A stretch of 64,000 nt of DNA, taken from NCBI RefSeq assembly GCF_963678635.1, contig NW_026971625.1, positions 1-64,000 on the forward strand, read 5' to 3'. Below, piece by piece: positions 45,363 to 57,720 of this stretch. How positions within the stretch are numbered: the first letter of the stretch is position 1; every line of letters begins with the position of its first letter. Made by a program: the position numbers and the translations under genes. Origin of the DNA: Symsagittifera roscoffensis. Lineage: Eukaryota > Xenacoelomorpha > Acoela > Convolutidae. A model generated the notes under the pieces. That model was not told where the DNA came from. It ran no database searches and was given only the letters and a program-made list of their open reading frames with translations.

Positions 45363-46093
45363 CAGTGCTGATTTAAATTAACCGGACAAAACGCGTTAAA
45401 CGTGAAATTTAAAACCCGTTTTTCTCAAATTGGTTTGGTTTTAGGTGAAAACTCATTAGGGCAAAACTTGCTTAAAATTTTTAGCAGAATTAATATGGTG
45501 TAATTTATTTTGCGAAACTCCAGCCCGAAATTTTCCCCCAAAAATTGGTCTTTTTGGTTTTTCTTGTTTAATCAAAAATTACGCTGAAAATACCTGGTCG
45601 ATCACAGACATTATTAGTCAAAGTGAGCATCTTACGTAGCTCAACAAACTTCATGGAGGGTAGTTTCTCCAAAAAAATTGCAAATTGTTTTAAAATTGTT
45701 TTTAAATAAAAAGTTGGTATCTTATATAGTAAAAACGACCTTTTTGTCTATCAAACAAAAATAAAATAACTTTTACAAAATTTTGGAGATTATACCCTTC
45801 TTAAAAAATTGTTTGCCTACGTAAGGGGCTCACTTTGATATAATAATGTCTGTGATCGACTAGGTATTTCCGGCGTAATTTTTGATTAACTAAGAAAAGC
45901 CGAAATGACCAATTTTTGAGTATAATTTTTGGGCGCGAATTTCGCTAAATAAATTACACCATACTAATTTTGCTAAAATTTTAAGCAAAATTTGTCTCAA
46001 TGAATTTTTACTTAAACTCAACCCAATTTGAGAAAAATGGGTTTTAAACTTCAAGTTTAACGCGTTTTGTCCGGTTAATTTAAATCAGCACTG
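45363..46093. mobile_element. Tc1/mariner-type fold-back element (MITE), 731 bp
   Basis: An almost complete palindrome. Each arm is about 360 bp, starting CAGTGCTGATTTAAATTAAC on the left, with the reverse complement at the right end, and only a small central loop. It is flanked by TA on both sides (45361-45362 and 46094-46095), the Tc1/mariner target duplication. CAGTGCTG is also how classical Tc1 ends begin. The arms differ by scattered substitutions. No transposase frame is present, so it is non-autonomous. The transcript would form a long hairpin. Confidence 0.88.
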
Positions 46094-46095
46094 TA

Positions 46096-47640
46096 CAACG
46101 AATCTGAGTAATTCTCAAACTGTGCATCGAGCTGTGTACGGTTATTAATTCTATATAGATTAGCGTGAAATTTTATTTGCAAAAAATATTTATTGTGGTT
46201 GACTTTTATCCATACTGATATCAAGATAAAATTCATTTTTGATCGTTTTTTACGCAAAGTGAAAGAAAAATGTTTTGCCTGATTTTCAGAAATTAGCTAT
46301 AGTTGTAGATATTGATTTTCATTTGAATAAACAGAGACAAAAACTGCTAAACCTCAAAAAAAAACAATTGATTGCTGCTAAAAAACTAGGGTAAATGGTG
46401 AGTCTGAATTTGCTTTTGATGTACTATCTAGTTCAGTGATTGAATTAAGCAGCTTTATGAGCTTGTTTATTTGCACTAATAAAGTAACACCGGTCCGATC
46501 AAAGCAAATTTTAAAATACAATATAAACAGCTGAAAGCTCGAATTTTGTCCAGGACAATTTATAAAATAAGGAAAAAAAGATCTTTCCAAATTAACAAAG
46601 GTATCATTCAGGATGTATGAAAAAGATCTCTATGTTGGCTTTGATTGACTTTTCAAGTTTATCTTCCTGTCTGATGTGTTTTGCAACCGGTCCAGAAGGG
46701 AAGTTGTTTTAGTTCCAACTGAATGAAAAAAAGCTCTTGGAGTGCTCTTTTCAAGAGTTTCTGCTTAGAAAGGATAAACAAACTTCAGAAGTTTTTGACA
46801 TAGAATGTTCAACAATTTTATTATATTTTCCGACATTTACAGCAAACTTAATTTTATCAAAAAAGAACTATTTTGTCACAAAAAAATTTAATTATATACC
46901 AAAAAAATTGCATCGTTTCTTACTTTTAATCTGTTTTTTAAGAAGCGGAAAACACTTAAAAATTCATAGATCACGAAATATTATTTTTTACTTAAATTGT
47001 CCAATTTCAGAATAATATTTGTTGGCACAGTTTGTGAAATTTTTTAAAGAGAATACAAATGAGCAAAAATTAGCAGCACAGAAAAAGTGAAAACACAGGA
47101 AACAAGATTACCTTCATTGTATCAGATTGGGTGACAAACAACTGTATTTCATCAAAAGTATATCAATTGACAGAATCAAAGTGTTTCAAAAATTTCAGAA
47201 CAATTTCTTGTTTTCATTTGTTTCATTAGATCGAAATTCACTTTGAACTTTGGAAACAAACTCTGCAAATTTTTTACCAAAGTCTTCAATTTTATATCGT
47301 TTTTTGACTGTGGATCTAATTTCAGAATCTTAGCAAAAACAATGCACAAAAGTTAAATTTAGTTGGTCTATTTTTAATTGATTTTGAAAAAATTGATTTT
47401 CTTTGTTGTTCACTTTAAACAACTTAAAACACTTGAATACCTAAAATCTTTCAATTTAAATTCAAATTGAAACATTTTTTTTCTCAAAATTGTTTCGATT
47501 TTGGAAAAAAAAGATAAATAAGGATGTAATCACTTTCAATACAGAACACACAGAAGATAAAGCAATCAATTGCAAGTAATTTGGTTTTTAAGAGAGTTTT
47601 TCTCACAAATTTCAAAAAACAATTAGATACATGCCTGATG
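46096..47640. other. AT-rich, no gene seen
   Basis: Sequence between the fold-back element and the first recognisable member of the diverged repeat array. Frames at 46590-46378 (-) and 46737-47015 (+) show no known motif. Confidence 0.4.
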
Positions 47641-47649
47641 TTTGATTTT

Positions 47650-49374
47650 TATAAGAAGGAGAATTCTTTGGATTTGACCAATATGCCACTCAATTTGTTA
47701 TCATAAACCGATAATACAATTTATTCAGAAGGTTCTCATTTTGATTGAAAAGTGTTAGCACGTTTTTTACTCGCAGATCACAGAACAGATGGATTAAGTT
47801 TGGTCTAGGCGTTTACATTGTAGTTACAACTAAAGCAAAATTCTTCAATAATCAAGATTTTTTCTACAAATTGATCTTACAAAAGCATTCCGATGATGAA
47901 GACTGTAACAATTCGGAGTCAAGTTTGAAAATAGAAGGTGATTTTTTTTGGATTGAGCGGTCGTTCGTATATCAAAAAGTGATTACATCTAATTGAGCCT
48001 AAATCTTTGAGCTATCAACTCATTAATCCTTTTTAACATTAACAACCTTTTTGACATTGAAATTTTTAAAAACATTTTTCCTTTTGCCTAAGTTTTGATG
48101 AACTCAAATGAAAACAAGTGTTTTGATTATGAAGACCAAAATAAGTTAAGAAAAAAACTTTAAAACAGCCCAGCCTAAACTAATATCAAAAAAAAGAAAA
48201 GAACAAATACAAGACAATGAGAAGAAATTTACATCTCAAAACAAGAAAACTTCATTATGCAAATAATTTTTTTTAGCAAACCTATTTTTCTGAAGATCAA
48301 ACTATTGAGCTATTCTGCCAACGGTTGAGCTATATTGTTTATTTCAAAAACATCTTTTTTAAAATAAAAATTATCATTTTTCTTTCGTTATTCGACTGCT
48401 CTGAAAACAATTTTCCTTGTGGGTAGTTATAGTGCAAATCAATTGAAAAAATCAAACAAAAAGGCAATTAAAATATATATTTTTTCGATTTTTTAATTCA
48501 AATTAACACATTAAAAAATTAATTTGCTTTTGAAAAGAAAAGCAAATAAATAAGTGCAAGAAATCACTTGTATTTCGAAAGGCGCTGAAAGTTCAGATTT
48601 CAAATGCTGCTAATAATCACTTCGCAGATATGTTCTCATAGTATCGACAACATTTAAATATATGACTGAATCTTTTTTATTTAGAAAGAGAATCCTTAGG
48701 TTCACTAACTTGAAACTCAACTTGTTATCACAAACCGCAATCACGTTTTAGTCAGGTTTTTTTTTTCATTTTGACTGAAAGGTGTGAACGATTTTCTTAC
48801 TTTCAGATTTTATTATTATCACAAAACAGTTCGATTAAAGTTGTTTAGATTTTTACACTCTTGTAAAACCTTATACGTATAGTCAAAATAGATCAACAAT
48901 TATTAGTTATCAGATCAACAATCATTATTTTGCGTAAATGTTGACTCAAACAACATTCCAATGACGAAACTTACAAAGTTTTGCAGTCAAGTTTTACAGA
49001 ATCAGTTTTTGTTTTAGATTAAAATAATGACCATATACTATGAAAATTATCATAATTAACTGACTTTAACGCTTTGAGATTTGTCGCCCATATATAAAAA
49101 AGTATTCAGTTCTGATTGAGATGAAAGCTTCCAGCATTCAATTTTATAAAAACTTGCGTTGTTTTTCTACGGTTGGTTTTTCTGACTTTTTTGTTGTGAA
49201 CATTCGAAAAGACCTAAAAGTCGAATTTCACTTTTTTTTTCAGATTGTTCCAAACCAACACTTTTTTGTAAAAGTTTTTGGCTTTGAAATAAAACAAAAA
49301 AAAATATGAGTTAGAATCACTTGTAATTCACAACACACTAAATTTTCTGCATTCAAATTCAAAGAATCATTTTT
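47650..49374 (+). repeat. old, diverged members of the array family
   Basis: At least two degenerate versions (from about 47655 and 48680) of a motif series that is better kept in the 3.3-kb units: a GAGAATTCTTTGATTTG-like start, then CATAAACCG, then CATTTTGATTGA, then CTTACTTGCAGATCTTATTA, then a GATGCCGAAGCTTACAACA-like block. The order is conserved but identity is low, indicating an older layer of the same array. Confidence 0.55.
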
Positions 49375-51045
49375 TTTCCGAAATTTTCCTAAAAACGTTC
49401 ACAACTCTTAGATATATAATTGACTGATTTTTATTTGAAAAAACAAAAGTCCTAAGCTCGGTTTTCACTTAGATTTAATTTAGAAATTTAGAAAGATATC
49501 TTGTCAACAACCGTATCCAGGTCATTTCGATCGTTACTGAAAGGTATGAACTAATTTCATTGTTGCAGTTCTTATTATTATGATCAAAACAGATCGAGCG
49601 AATTTGTCTCAAATTTACATTGTTCGATCTATTGATGCGAAAATTATCAATAATTAAAATTATTTCCACGAAAAAACGAAAAAAAGAACTTTGTTTCTCT
49701 TTGGTTTTCTCAATCGTGTATCTTAATTGATTTATTTTGCTAAGGGTATTAAAATCAACCGAAACTCCTACTATATTAAACTCACTATCAAATTATTTCA
49801 AAATAAACACTCTGTACAATTGTTTTGCCTTTGAATTAAAAACAAAGTTTATAGTTATAATCACTCGTAATTCAGAAATTGTAAATTTGACGTTTTGCGT
49901 TCAAGTGCAACCAACAGTTGTTCACAGAATTAATCTCACAATTTCCATAGTTTTTCAAATATAATTGATTATTTTTCATTAACAAGAAAGAGAGTTCTTT
50001 GATTTGATTACTTTGTAATTAAATTTATTATCATAAACCGTAATTAGGTTTTGATCAAGATAATCTCATTTTGATTGATTAGCTGAGCAAGTTTCTTACT
50101 TGCAGATCTTATTAGTATGATAGTAATCAATAAAAAAAAATTTCTAGGTTTCTGAGCCGTTGTACCATGTTATCAACAATCATTAACTTTGCGTACAGTT
50201 GACTTAAAAACCATCCCGATGCCGAAGCTTACAACATTTTGCGGTCGACTTTTTTGAGGTGAATTTTTTGTTTCAGATGAAGTTATCAACTGTGCTGAGC
50301 TTTATTCTGCCGATTCACATTTTTTTGAATGAAGATCAGTAAAAAAGAAGTAGATGTTGGAGCTAAAATGGGGCGGGGGGAGCATGGGAGACCCCATGTA
50401 TTATGGTACGATATAGATTTCCGGTCAACCATGCTATGTATTAACATTGGCTATAGATTCTACAATGTATTAGGATTATTAGGGAATACCAGTAAGGTTC
50501 CAGTGTGATGGTGAGAGAAATAACAACATTTTTTTTGGATTTGAGCGGAAATGTTTAGTTTTTTCGCAAAAACTTTGGCGCGTGTTATCTAATTTGCAAA
50601 TATCAAGGATTATTTAAGTGTAGGCTGTGGAATGAAGGAGGTTATCTCATTAGTTTTTTGGTTCATGGTAAGTCAGGGGTGAAAAAAACTTCAAAACACG
50701 ATAAGATGTTAAAATTCGACCTATTAACGATAAATTAGACCTTCCTACTTTTTGAAACATCAAACTAAAACTATGATGAAACCTACTGAAACTTTGAGAG
50801 AAAAAAAAATGAAATTACCAAAAAAAGTGTGTAAATCACTGCCTTCACTTAACATTTTACTGTCATAAAACCAAAAAACGACATCATAAGTAACTTTACT
50901 ACATCAGATCAGTTCTTATAAGTTCAGTTGTTTTGTATGAACTCCATCATCTTGAATTTGTCTTTTTGGATAAAAATAACTAGGTCTTTTCTTTACCTGT
51001 TCATATGTAGCAACCATACGATTTATACCTCTGAATCCTATGTTA
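49375..51045 (+). repeat. 3.3-kb tandem unit 1, internally deleted
   Basis: Matches the start of units 2 and 3 (to about 51915 of unit 2), then jumps near 50300 to the last ~740 bases of the unit (53609-54345 of unit 2). About 1.7 kb is therefore missing. The unit closes with the reverse complement of the last codons of the family B DNA polymerase gene (51045-50916, GFRGINRMVATYEQVKKR), including its stop. Confidence 0.85.
50383..50398. promoter_or_regulatory. conserved hairpin CATGGG-AGAC-CCCATG (unit 1)
   Basis: A perfect 6-bp stem with 4-base loop, just after a G-rich run and inside an unusually GC-rich, strongly conserved stretch. The same hairpin is at 53689-53704 and 57040-57055. It lies about 520-540 bases downstream of the polymerase stop codons on the minus strand, so a 3'-end processing or terminator-like role is possible but unproven. 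Confidence 0.5.
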
Positions 51046-54000
51046 GTAGAAGTTTTTTTTTCCGAATTTTTCCTAAAAACGTCCACAACACTTAGATAAA
51101 TAATTGACTGATTTTTATTTGAAAAAATAAAAGTCCTAAGCTCGGTTTTCACTTAGATTTAATTTAGAAATTTAGATAGATATCTTGTCAACAACCGTAT
51201 CCAGGTCATTTTGATTGTGACTGAAAGGTACGAACTAGTTTCATTGTTGCAGTTCTTATTATTATGATCAGAACAGATCGAACGAATTTGTCTCAAATTT
51301 ACATTGTTCGATCTATTGATGCGAAAATTATCAATAATTAAAACTATTTTCATTGATTTATTTTTCTAAGGGTATTAAAAGCAACCGAAACTCCTACTAT
51401 ATTAAATTCACTATCAAATTAGTTCAAAATAAACACTCTGTACAATTGTTTTGCCTTTGAATTAAAAACAAAGTTTATAGTTATACTCACTCGTAATTCA
51501 AAAATTGTAAATTTGACGTTTTGCGTTCAACTGCAACCAACAGTTGTTCACAGAATTAATCTCACAATTTCCATAGTTTTTCAAATATAATTGATTATTT
51601 TTCATTAACAAGAAAGAGAATTCTTTGATTTGGTTACTTTGTAATTAAATTTATTATCATAAACCGTAAATAGGTTTTGATCAAGATAATCTCATTTTGA
51701 TTGATTAGGTGAGCGAATTTCTTACTTGCAGATCTTATTAGTATGATAGTAATCAATAAAAAAAAGTTTCTGAGCCGTTGTACAATGTTATCAACATTCA
51801 TTAAATTTGCGTACAGTTGACTTAAAAAACATCCCGATGCCGAAGCTTACAACATTTTGCGGTCGACTTTTTTGAGTTGAATTCTTTGTTTCAGATGCAG
51901 TTATCAACTGTGCACCATAACAATTATCATATATAACTGACTTTAAAGCTTCGAAAATTCATTTCTTTAACAATCTTTTTGATATTGAGTTTTTTATAAA
52001 CAGTTTTTCTGTTACCGAAATTTAGCTGATAGTTGAGCTCAGTAAAATCAAAAGTTTTGATTGTAAAGACCAACATACGTTTAGTTTCATCAACGAGCAT
52101 GATTTTTGCTTACAAGTTGACCTGAACCTATACTTCCGATGCCAAAGACTAAAACATTTCGTTTGAAATGATTCGTTTCAGTGAAGTTTGAAAGAAAGCT
52201 TTTTTTTTACACGAAGTTATCGCCCGTATACCAAAAAGTATTCATTTTGAGCTAAAAGCTTTGAGTTTTCAGCTCTTCAATATTTTTCATCATTTACAAC
52301 CTTTTTGACATTGATGTTTTTATAAGCACTTTTCTTTTTACCTAAAATTTAGCTGATAGTTGAACTCGTTACAATTAAGTGTTCTCATTGAGAAGCCCAA
52401 AATACGTTGAGAGAAAAGAAATCACAGATCAATCTAAAAAAATAGCAAAATAAAAAAAGAGTACAAAAAATGACAGCGATCAGAAAGTGATATCTCAAAA
52501 GAATAAATTCTCATTGAGCAAACAAATGTTTTTATCAAAACTTTTTGTTTCTGAAGATTCAAAAAAATATTTCATCTGACAGCGATCAATAAAGGGTGTT
52601 TATTTCGAGAAGAAAAATTTTAAAAATGAGTAAAACCTAATCTGAAATATATTGACAAAAAAAAGTTTCCTAAACAGAATAAAAAAATTAAAAGCTCATG
52701 TTTAGAAAAACATCACAATCAAAATTAATTAAATTATTCAAATTTTTTCTAAATTTCAATGCCACTGGCTTCTTTTTTGCATTACCAAGTGCTCATTAAT
52801 TAATTTGTTGAATAATTAAAAAAGAAAGACTAGCAAAAATAGAAATTGTTTAGTTTCTGCATTGGTCCCGCTGAGTTAGTGAACTATCTCTAAACCTTTT
52901 ACGATTTTTATTTTTGAAACGATACTTTTCGTTCCTTAAAGTGAAACTATGTTTTGCAATTGTTTCAATAAATTAGTAAATGAAAATAATAGCTTAATGC
53001 CAAAAATCAGACTAGCATTTTTGTTTCTGAGCACACACCAGAAGTGACATGTAATTTTATGTATCATACTGAAACTAACCGTCATCAAGTTTTTGCAATA
53101 TATGCAACATTGTAAGGAACCGAAAATATACAATGTCGAAAATCGACGTTTTCAGACTAGCACAATTTTTTTAACCTAACAAAAGCCTACGTTAAACCTC
53201 AGAAAACACGTTGATAAGACACCTTTGCTCTCGTTTTTGCGTCCCTTGAGACGCAAAAATTGAAGCAGAATTGTCTCGCATTACGTAAGATTTTGATAGA
53301 TTAAAAACCGTTGCTAACGTTGGAAAAAAAACGACTTTTGACATTGTGCAATTTCTGTATATCACAAAAATTAAATCTTGCGAAAAGTTGGTAAATGTTA
53401 TCTACAATATGATGGATACAAAAAGATTCCGCCATGGTGACTGCTCATTACAAAAATTTTTATAATTCTGCCATAAGATTGAACTAAAAAAATTTTGTGA
53501 TTTTTTTACATATATTTGCTGAGCCCAGAGGATGATATCTGGTTGCTTGTTCAAAAAACAAAATTTTCAACCTAACTGTATCAAAAACATAAATTTACTT
53601 ATCAGCTTTATGCTGCCCATTCACATTTTTTTGAATGAAGATCAGTAATAAAGAAGTAGATGTTGGAGCTAAAATGGGGCGGGGGGAGCATGGGAGACCC
53701 CATGTATTAAGGTACGATATAGATTTCCGGTCACCCATGCTATGTATTAACATTGGGTATAGATTTTACAAAGTATTAGGATTATTAGGGAATACCAGTA
53801 GGGTTCCAGTGTGATAGTGAGAGAGAACAACCTTTTTTTTGGATTTTGAGCGGAAATGTTTAGTTTTTTCGCAAAAACTTTGGCGCGTGTTATCTAGTTT
53901 GCAAATATCAAGAATTATTTAAGTGTAGGCTGTGGAATGAAGGAGGTTATCTCATTAGTTTTTTGATTCATGGTAAGTCAGAGGTGAAAAAAACTTCAAA

Positions 54001-54345
54001 ACACGATAAGATGTTAAAATTCGACCTATTAACGATAAATTAGACCTTCCTACTTTTTGAAACATCAAACTAAAACTATGATGAAACCTACTGAAACTTT
54101 GAGAGAAAAAAAAATAACCAAAAAAAATGTGTTAATCACTGCCTTCACTTAACATTTTACTGTCATAAAACCAAAAAACGACATCATAAGTAACTTTACT
54201 ACATCAGATCAGTTCTTATAAGTTCAGTTGTTTTGTATGAACTCCATCATCTTTAACTTGTCTTTTTGGATAAAAAAAACTAAGTCTTTTCTTTGTTTGT
54301 TCATATGTAGCAACCATATGATTTATACCTCTGAATCCTATGTTA
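51046..54345 (+). repeat. 3.3-kb tandem unit 2
   Basis: Full unit of 3,300 bp, closely matching 54346-57720. It contains several diverged sub-repeats (for example 51600-52080 and 52100-52380) of the same motif series, a conserved GC-rich hairpin (53689-53704), and the polymerase C-terminal codons ending at the stop at 54216. No complete gene. Confidence 0.88.
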
Positions 54346-57300
54346 GTAGAAGTTTTTTTTCCGAATTTTTCCTAAAAACGTCCACAACACTTAGATATAT
54401 AATTGACTGATTTTTATTTGAAAAAATAAAAGTCCTCAGCTCAGTTTTCACTTAGATTTAATTTAGAACTTTAGAAAGATATCTTGTCAACAACCGTATC
54501 CAGGTCATTTCGATCGTGACTGAAAGGTATGAACTAATTTCATTGTTGCAGTTCTTATTATTATGATCAAAACAATTCGAACGAATTTGTCTCAAATTTA
54601 CATTGTTCGATCTTTTGATGCAAAAATTATCAATAATTAAAAATATTTTCACCAAAAATAACTTTGTTTCTCTTTGGTTTTCTCAATCGTGTATCTTAAT
54701 TGATTTATTTTGCTAAGGGTATTAAAATCAACCGAAACTCCTACTATATTAATTTCACTATAAATATAGTTCAAAATAAACACTCTGTACAATTGTTCTG
54801 CCTTTGAATTAAAAACAAAGTTTATAGTTATAATCACTCGTAATTCAAAATTTGTAAATTTGACGTTTTGCAACCAACAGTTGTTCACAGAATTAATCTC
54901 ACAATCTCCATAGTTTTTCAAATATAATTGATTATTTTTCATTAACAAGAAAGAGAATTCTTTGATTTGGTTACTTTGTAATTAAATTTATTATCATAAA
55001 CCGTAATTAGGTTTTGATCAAGATAATCTCATTTTGATTGATTAGCTGAGCAAGTTTCTTACTTGCAGATCTTATTAGTATGATAGTAATCAATAAAAAA
55101 AAATTTCTAGGTTTCTGAGCCGTTGTACCATGTTATCAACAATCATTAACTTTGCGTACAGCTGACTTAAAAAACATCCCGATGCCGAAGCTTACAACAT
55201 TTTGCGGTCGACTTTTTTGAGGTGAATTATTTGTTTCAGATGAAGTTATCAACTGTGCACCGTAACAATTATCATATATAACTGACTTTAAAGCTTTGAA
55301 AATTCATTTCTTTAACAATCTTTTTGATATTGAGGTTTTTATAAACAATTTTTCTGTTACCGAAATTTAGCTGATAGTTGAGCTCAGTAAAATCAAATGT
55401 TTTGATTGTAAAGACCAACATAGGTTTAGTTTCATCAACGAGCATGATTTTTGCTTACAAGTTGACCTGAACCTATACTTCCGATGCCAAAGACTAAAAC
55501 TTTTCGTTTGAAATAATTCGTTTCAGTGAAGTTTAAAAGAAAGCTTTTTTTACACGAAGTTATCGCCTGTATACCAAAAAGTATTCATTTTGAGCTAAAA
55601 GCTTTGAGTTTTCAGCTCTTCAATATTTTTCATCATTTACAACCTTTTTGACATTGATCTTTTTATAAGCACTTTTCTTTTTATCTAAAATTTAGCTGAT
55701 AGTTGAACTCGTTACAAACAAGTGTTCTCATTGAGAAGCCCAAAATGCGTTGCGAGAAAAGAAATCACAGATCAATCTAAAACAATAGCAAAATAAAAAA
55801 AGAGTGCAAAAAATGACAGCGATCAGAAAGTGATATCTCGAAAAAAGAACAAATTCTCATTGAGCAAACAAATGTTCTTATCAAAACTTTTTGTTTCTGA
55901 AGATTCGAAAAAAAAATATTTTATCTGACAGCGATCGATAAAGGGTGTTTATTTCGAGAAGAAAAATTTTAAAAATGAGTAAAACCTAATCTGAAATTAA
56001 TTGACAAAAAAAAGTTTCCTGAACAGAATTAAAAAATAAAAGCTCATGTTCAGAAAAAAATCACAATCAAAATTAATTAATTTTTTCAAATTTTTTCTAA
56101 ATTTCAATGCCACTGGCTTCTTTTTTGCATTACCAAAAGCTCATTAATTAATTTGTTGAATAAATAAAAAGACAAGACTAGCAAAAATAGAAATTGTTTA
56201 GTTTCTGCTTTGGTCCCGCTGAGTTGGTGAACTATCTCTAAACCTTTAACGATTATTATTTTTGAAACGATACTTTTCTTTCCTTAAAGTGAAACTATGT
56301 TTTGCAATTTTTTCAATAAATTAATTAATGAAAATATTAGCTTGATGAAAAAAATTAGACTAGCATTTTTGTTTCTGAGCACACACCAAAAAACACATGT
56401 ATTTTTATGCATCATACTGAAACTAACCTCCATCAAGTTTTTGCAATATATGCAACATTGTGAGGAACCGAAAATATACAATGTCGAAAATCGACGTTTT
56501 CAGACAAGCACAATTTTTTTAATCTAACAAAGGCCTACGTTAAACCTCAGAAAACACGTTGATAAGACACCTTTGCTCTCGTTTTTGCGTCCCTTGAGAC
56601 GCAAAAATTGAAGCAGAATTGTCTCGCATTACGTAAGGTTTTGATAGATTAAAAACCGTTGCTAACGTTGGAAAAAAAAACAATTTTTGACTTTGTGCAA
56701 TTTCTGTATATCACAAAAATCAAATCTTGAGAAAAATTGGTAAATTTTATCTACAATATGATAGATACAAAAAGATTCCGCCATGGTGAGTGCTCATTAC
56801 AAAAATGTTTATAATTCTGCCATAAGATTGAACTAAAAAAATGTTGTGATTTTTTTCCATATATTTGCTGAGCCCAGAGGATGAAATTTGGTTGCTTGTT
56901 CAAAAAATAAAATTTTCTTCAACCTAACTGTATCAAAAACATAAATTTACTTATCAGCTTTATTCTGCCCATTCACATTTTTTTGAATGAAGATCAGTAA
57001 TAAAGAAGTAGATGTTGGAGCTAAAATAGGGCGGGGGAGCATGGGAGACCCCATGTATTATGGTACGATATAGATTTCCGGTCAACCATGCTATGTATTA
57101 ACATTGGGTATAGATTCTACAATGTATTAGGATTTTTAGGGAATACCAGTAAGGTTCCAGTGTGATGTTGAGAGAAAAAAAACAACAATTTTTTTTGGAT
57201 TTGAGCGGAAATGTTTAGTTTTTTCGCAAAAATTTTGGCGCGTGTTATCTAATTTGCAAATATCAAGGATTATTTAAGTGTAGGTTGTGGAATGAAGGAG

Positions 57301-57720
57301 GTTATCTAATTATTTTTTTGGTTCATGGTAAGTCAGAGGTGCAAAAAAACTTCAAAACACGATAAGATGTTATAATTCGACCTATTAACGATAAATTAGA
57401 CCTTCCTACTTTTTGAAACATCTACCTAAATCTATGATGAAACCTACTGAAAATTTGAGAGAAAAAAATTAAATTACCAAAAAAAGTGTGTAAATCACTG
57501 CCTTCACTAAGTTTATCGCAAAACTTCACATTTTACTGTCATCAAACCAAAAAACGACATCATAAGTAACTTTACTACATCAGATCAGTTCTTATAAGTT
57601 CAGTTGTTTTGTATGAACTCCATCATCTTGAACTTGTCTTTTTGGATAAAAATAACTAAGTCTTCTCTTTGTCTGTTCATATGTAGCAACCATATGATTT
57701 ATACCTCTCAATCCTATGTT
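54346..57720 (+). repeat. 3.3-kb tandem unit 3
   Basis: Third unit, about 3,375 bp, joined at its high-coordinate end to the polymerase gene itself. It shows that the array unit is the polymerase 3' end plus downstream DNA. The hairpin is at 57040-57055. No independent gene was found. Confidence 0.88.
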
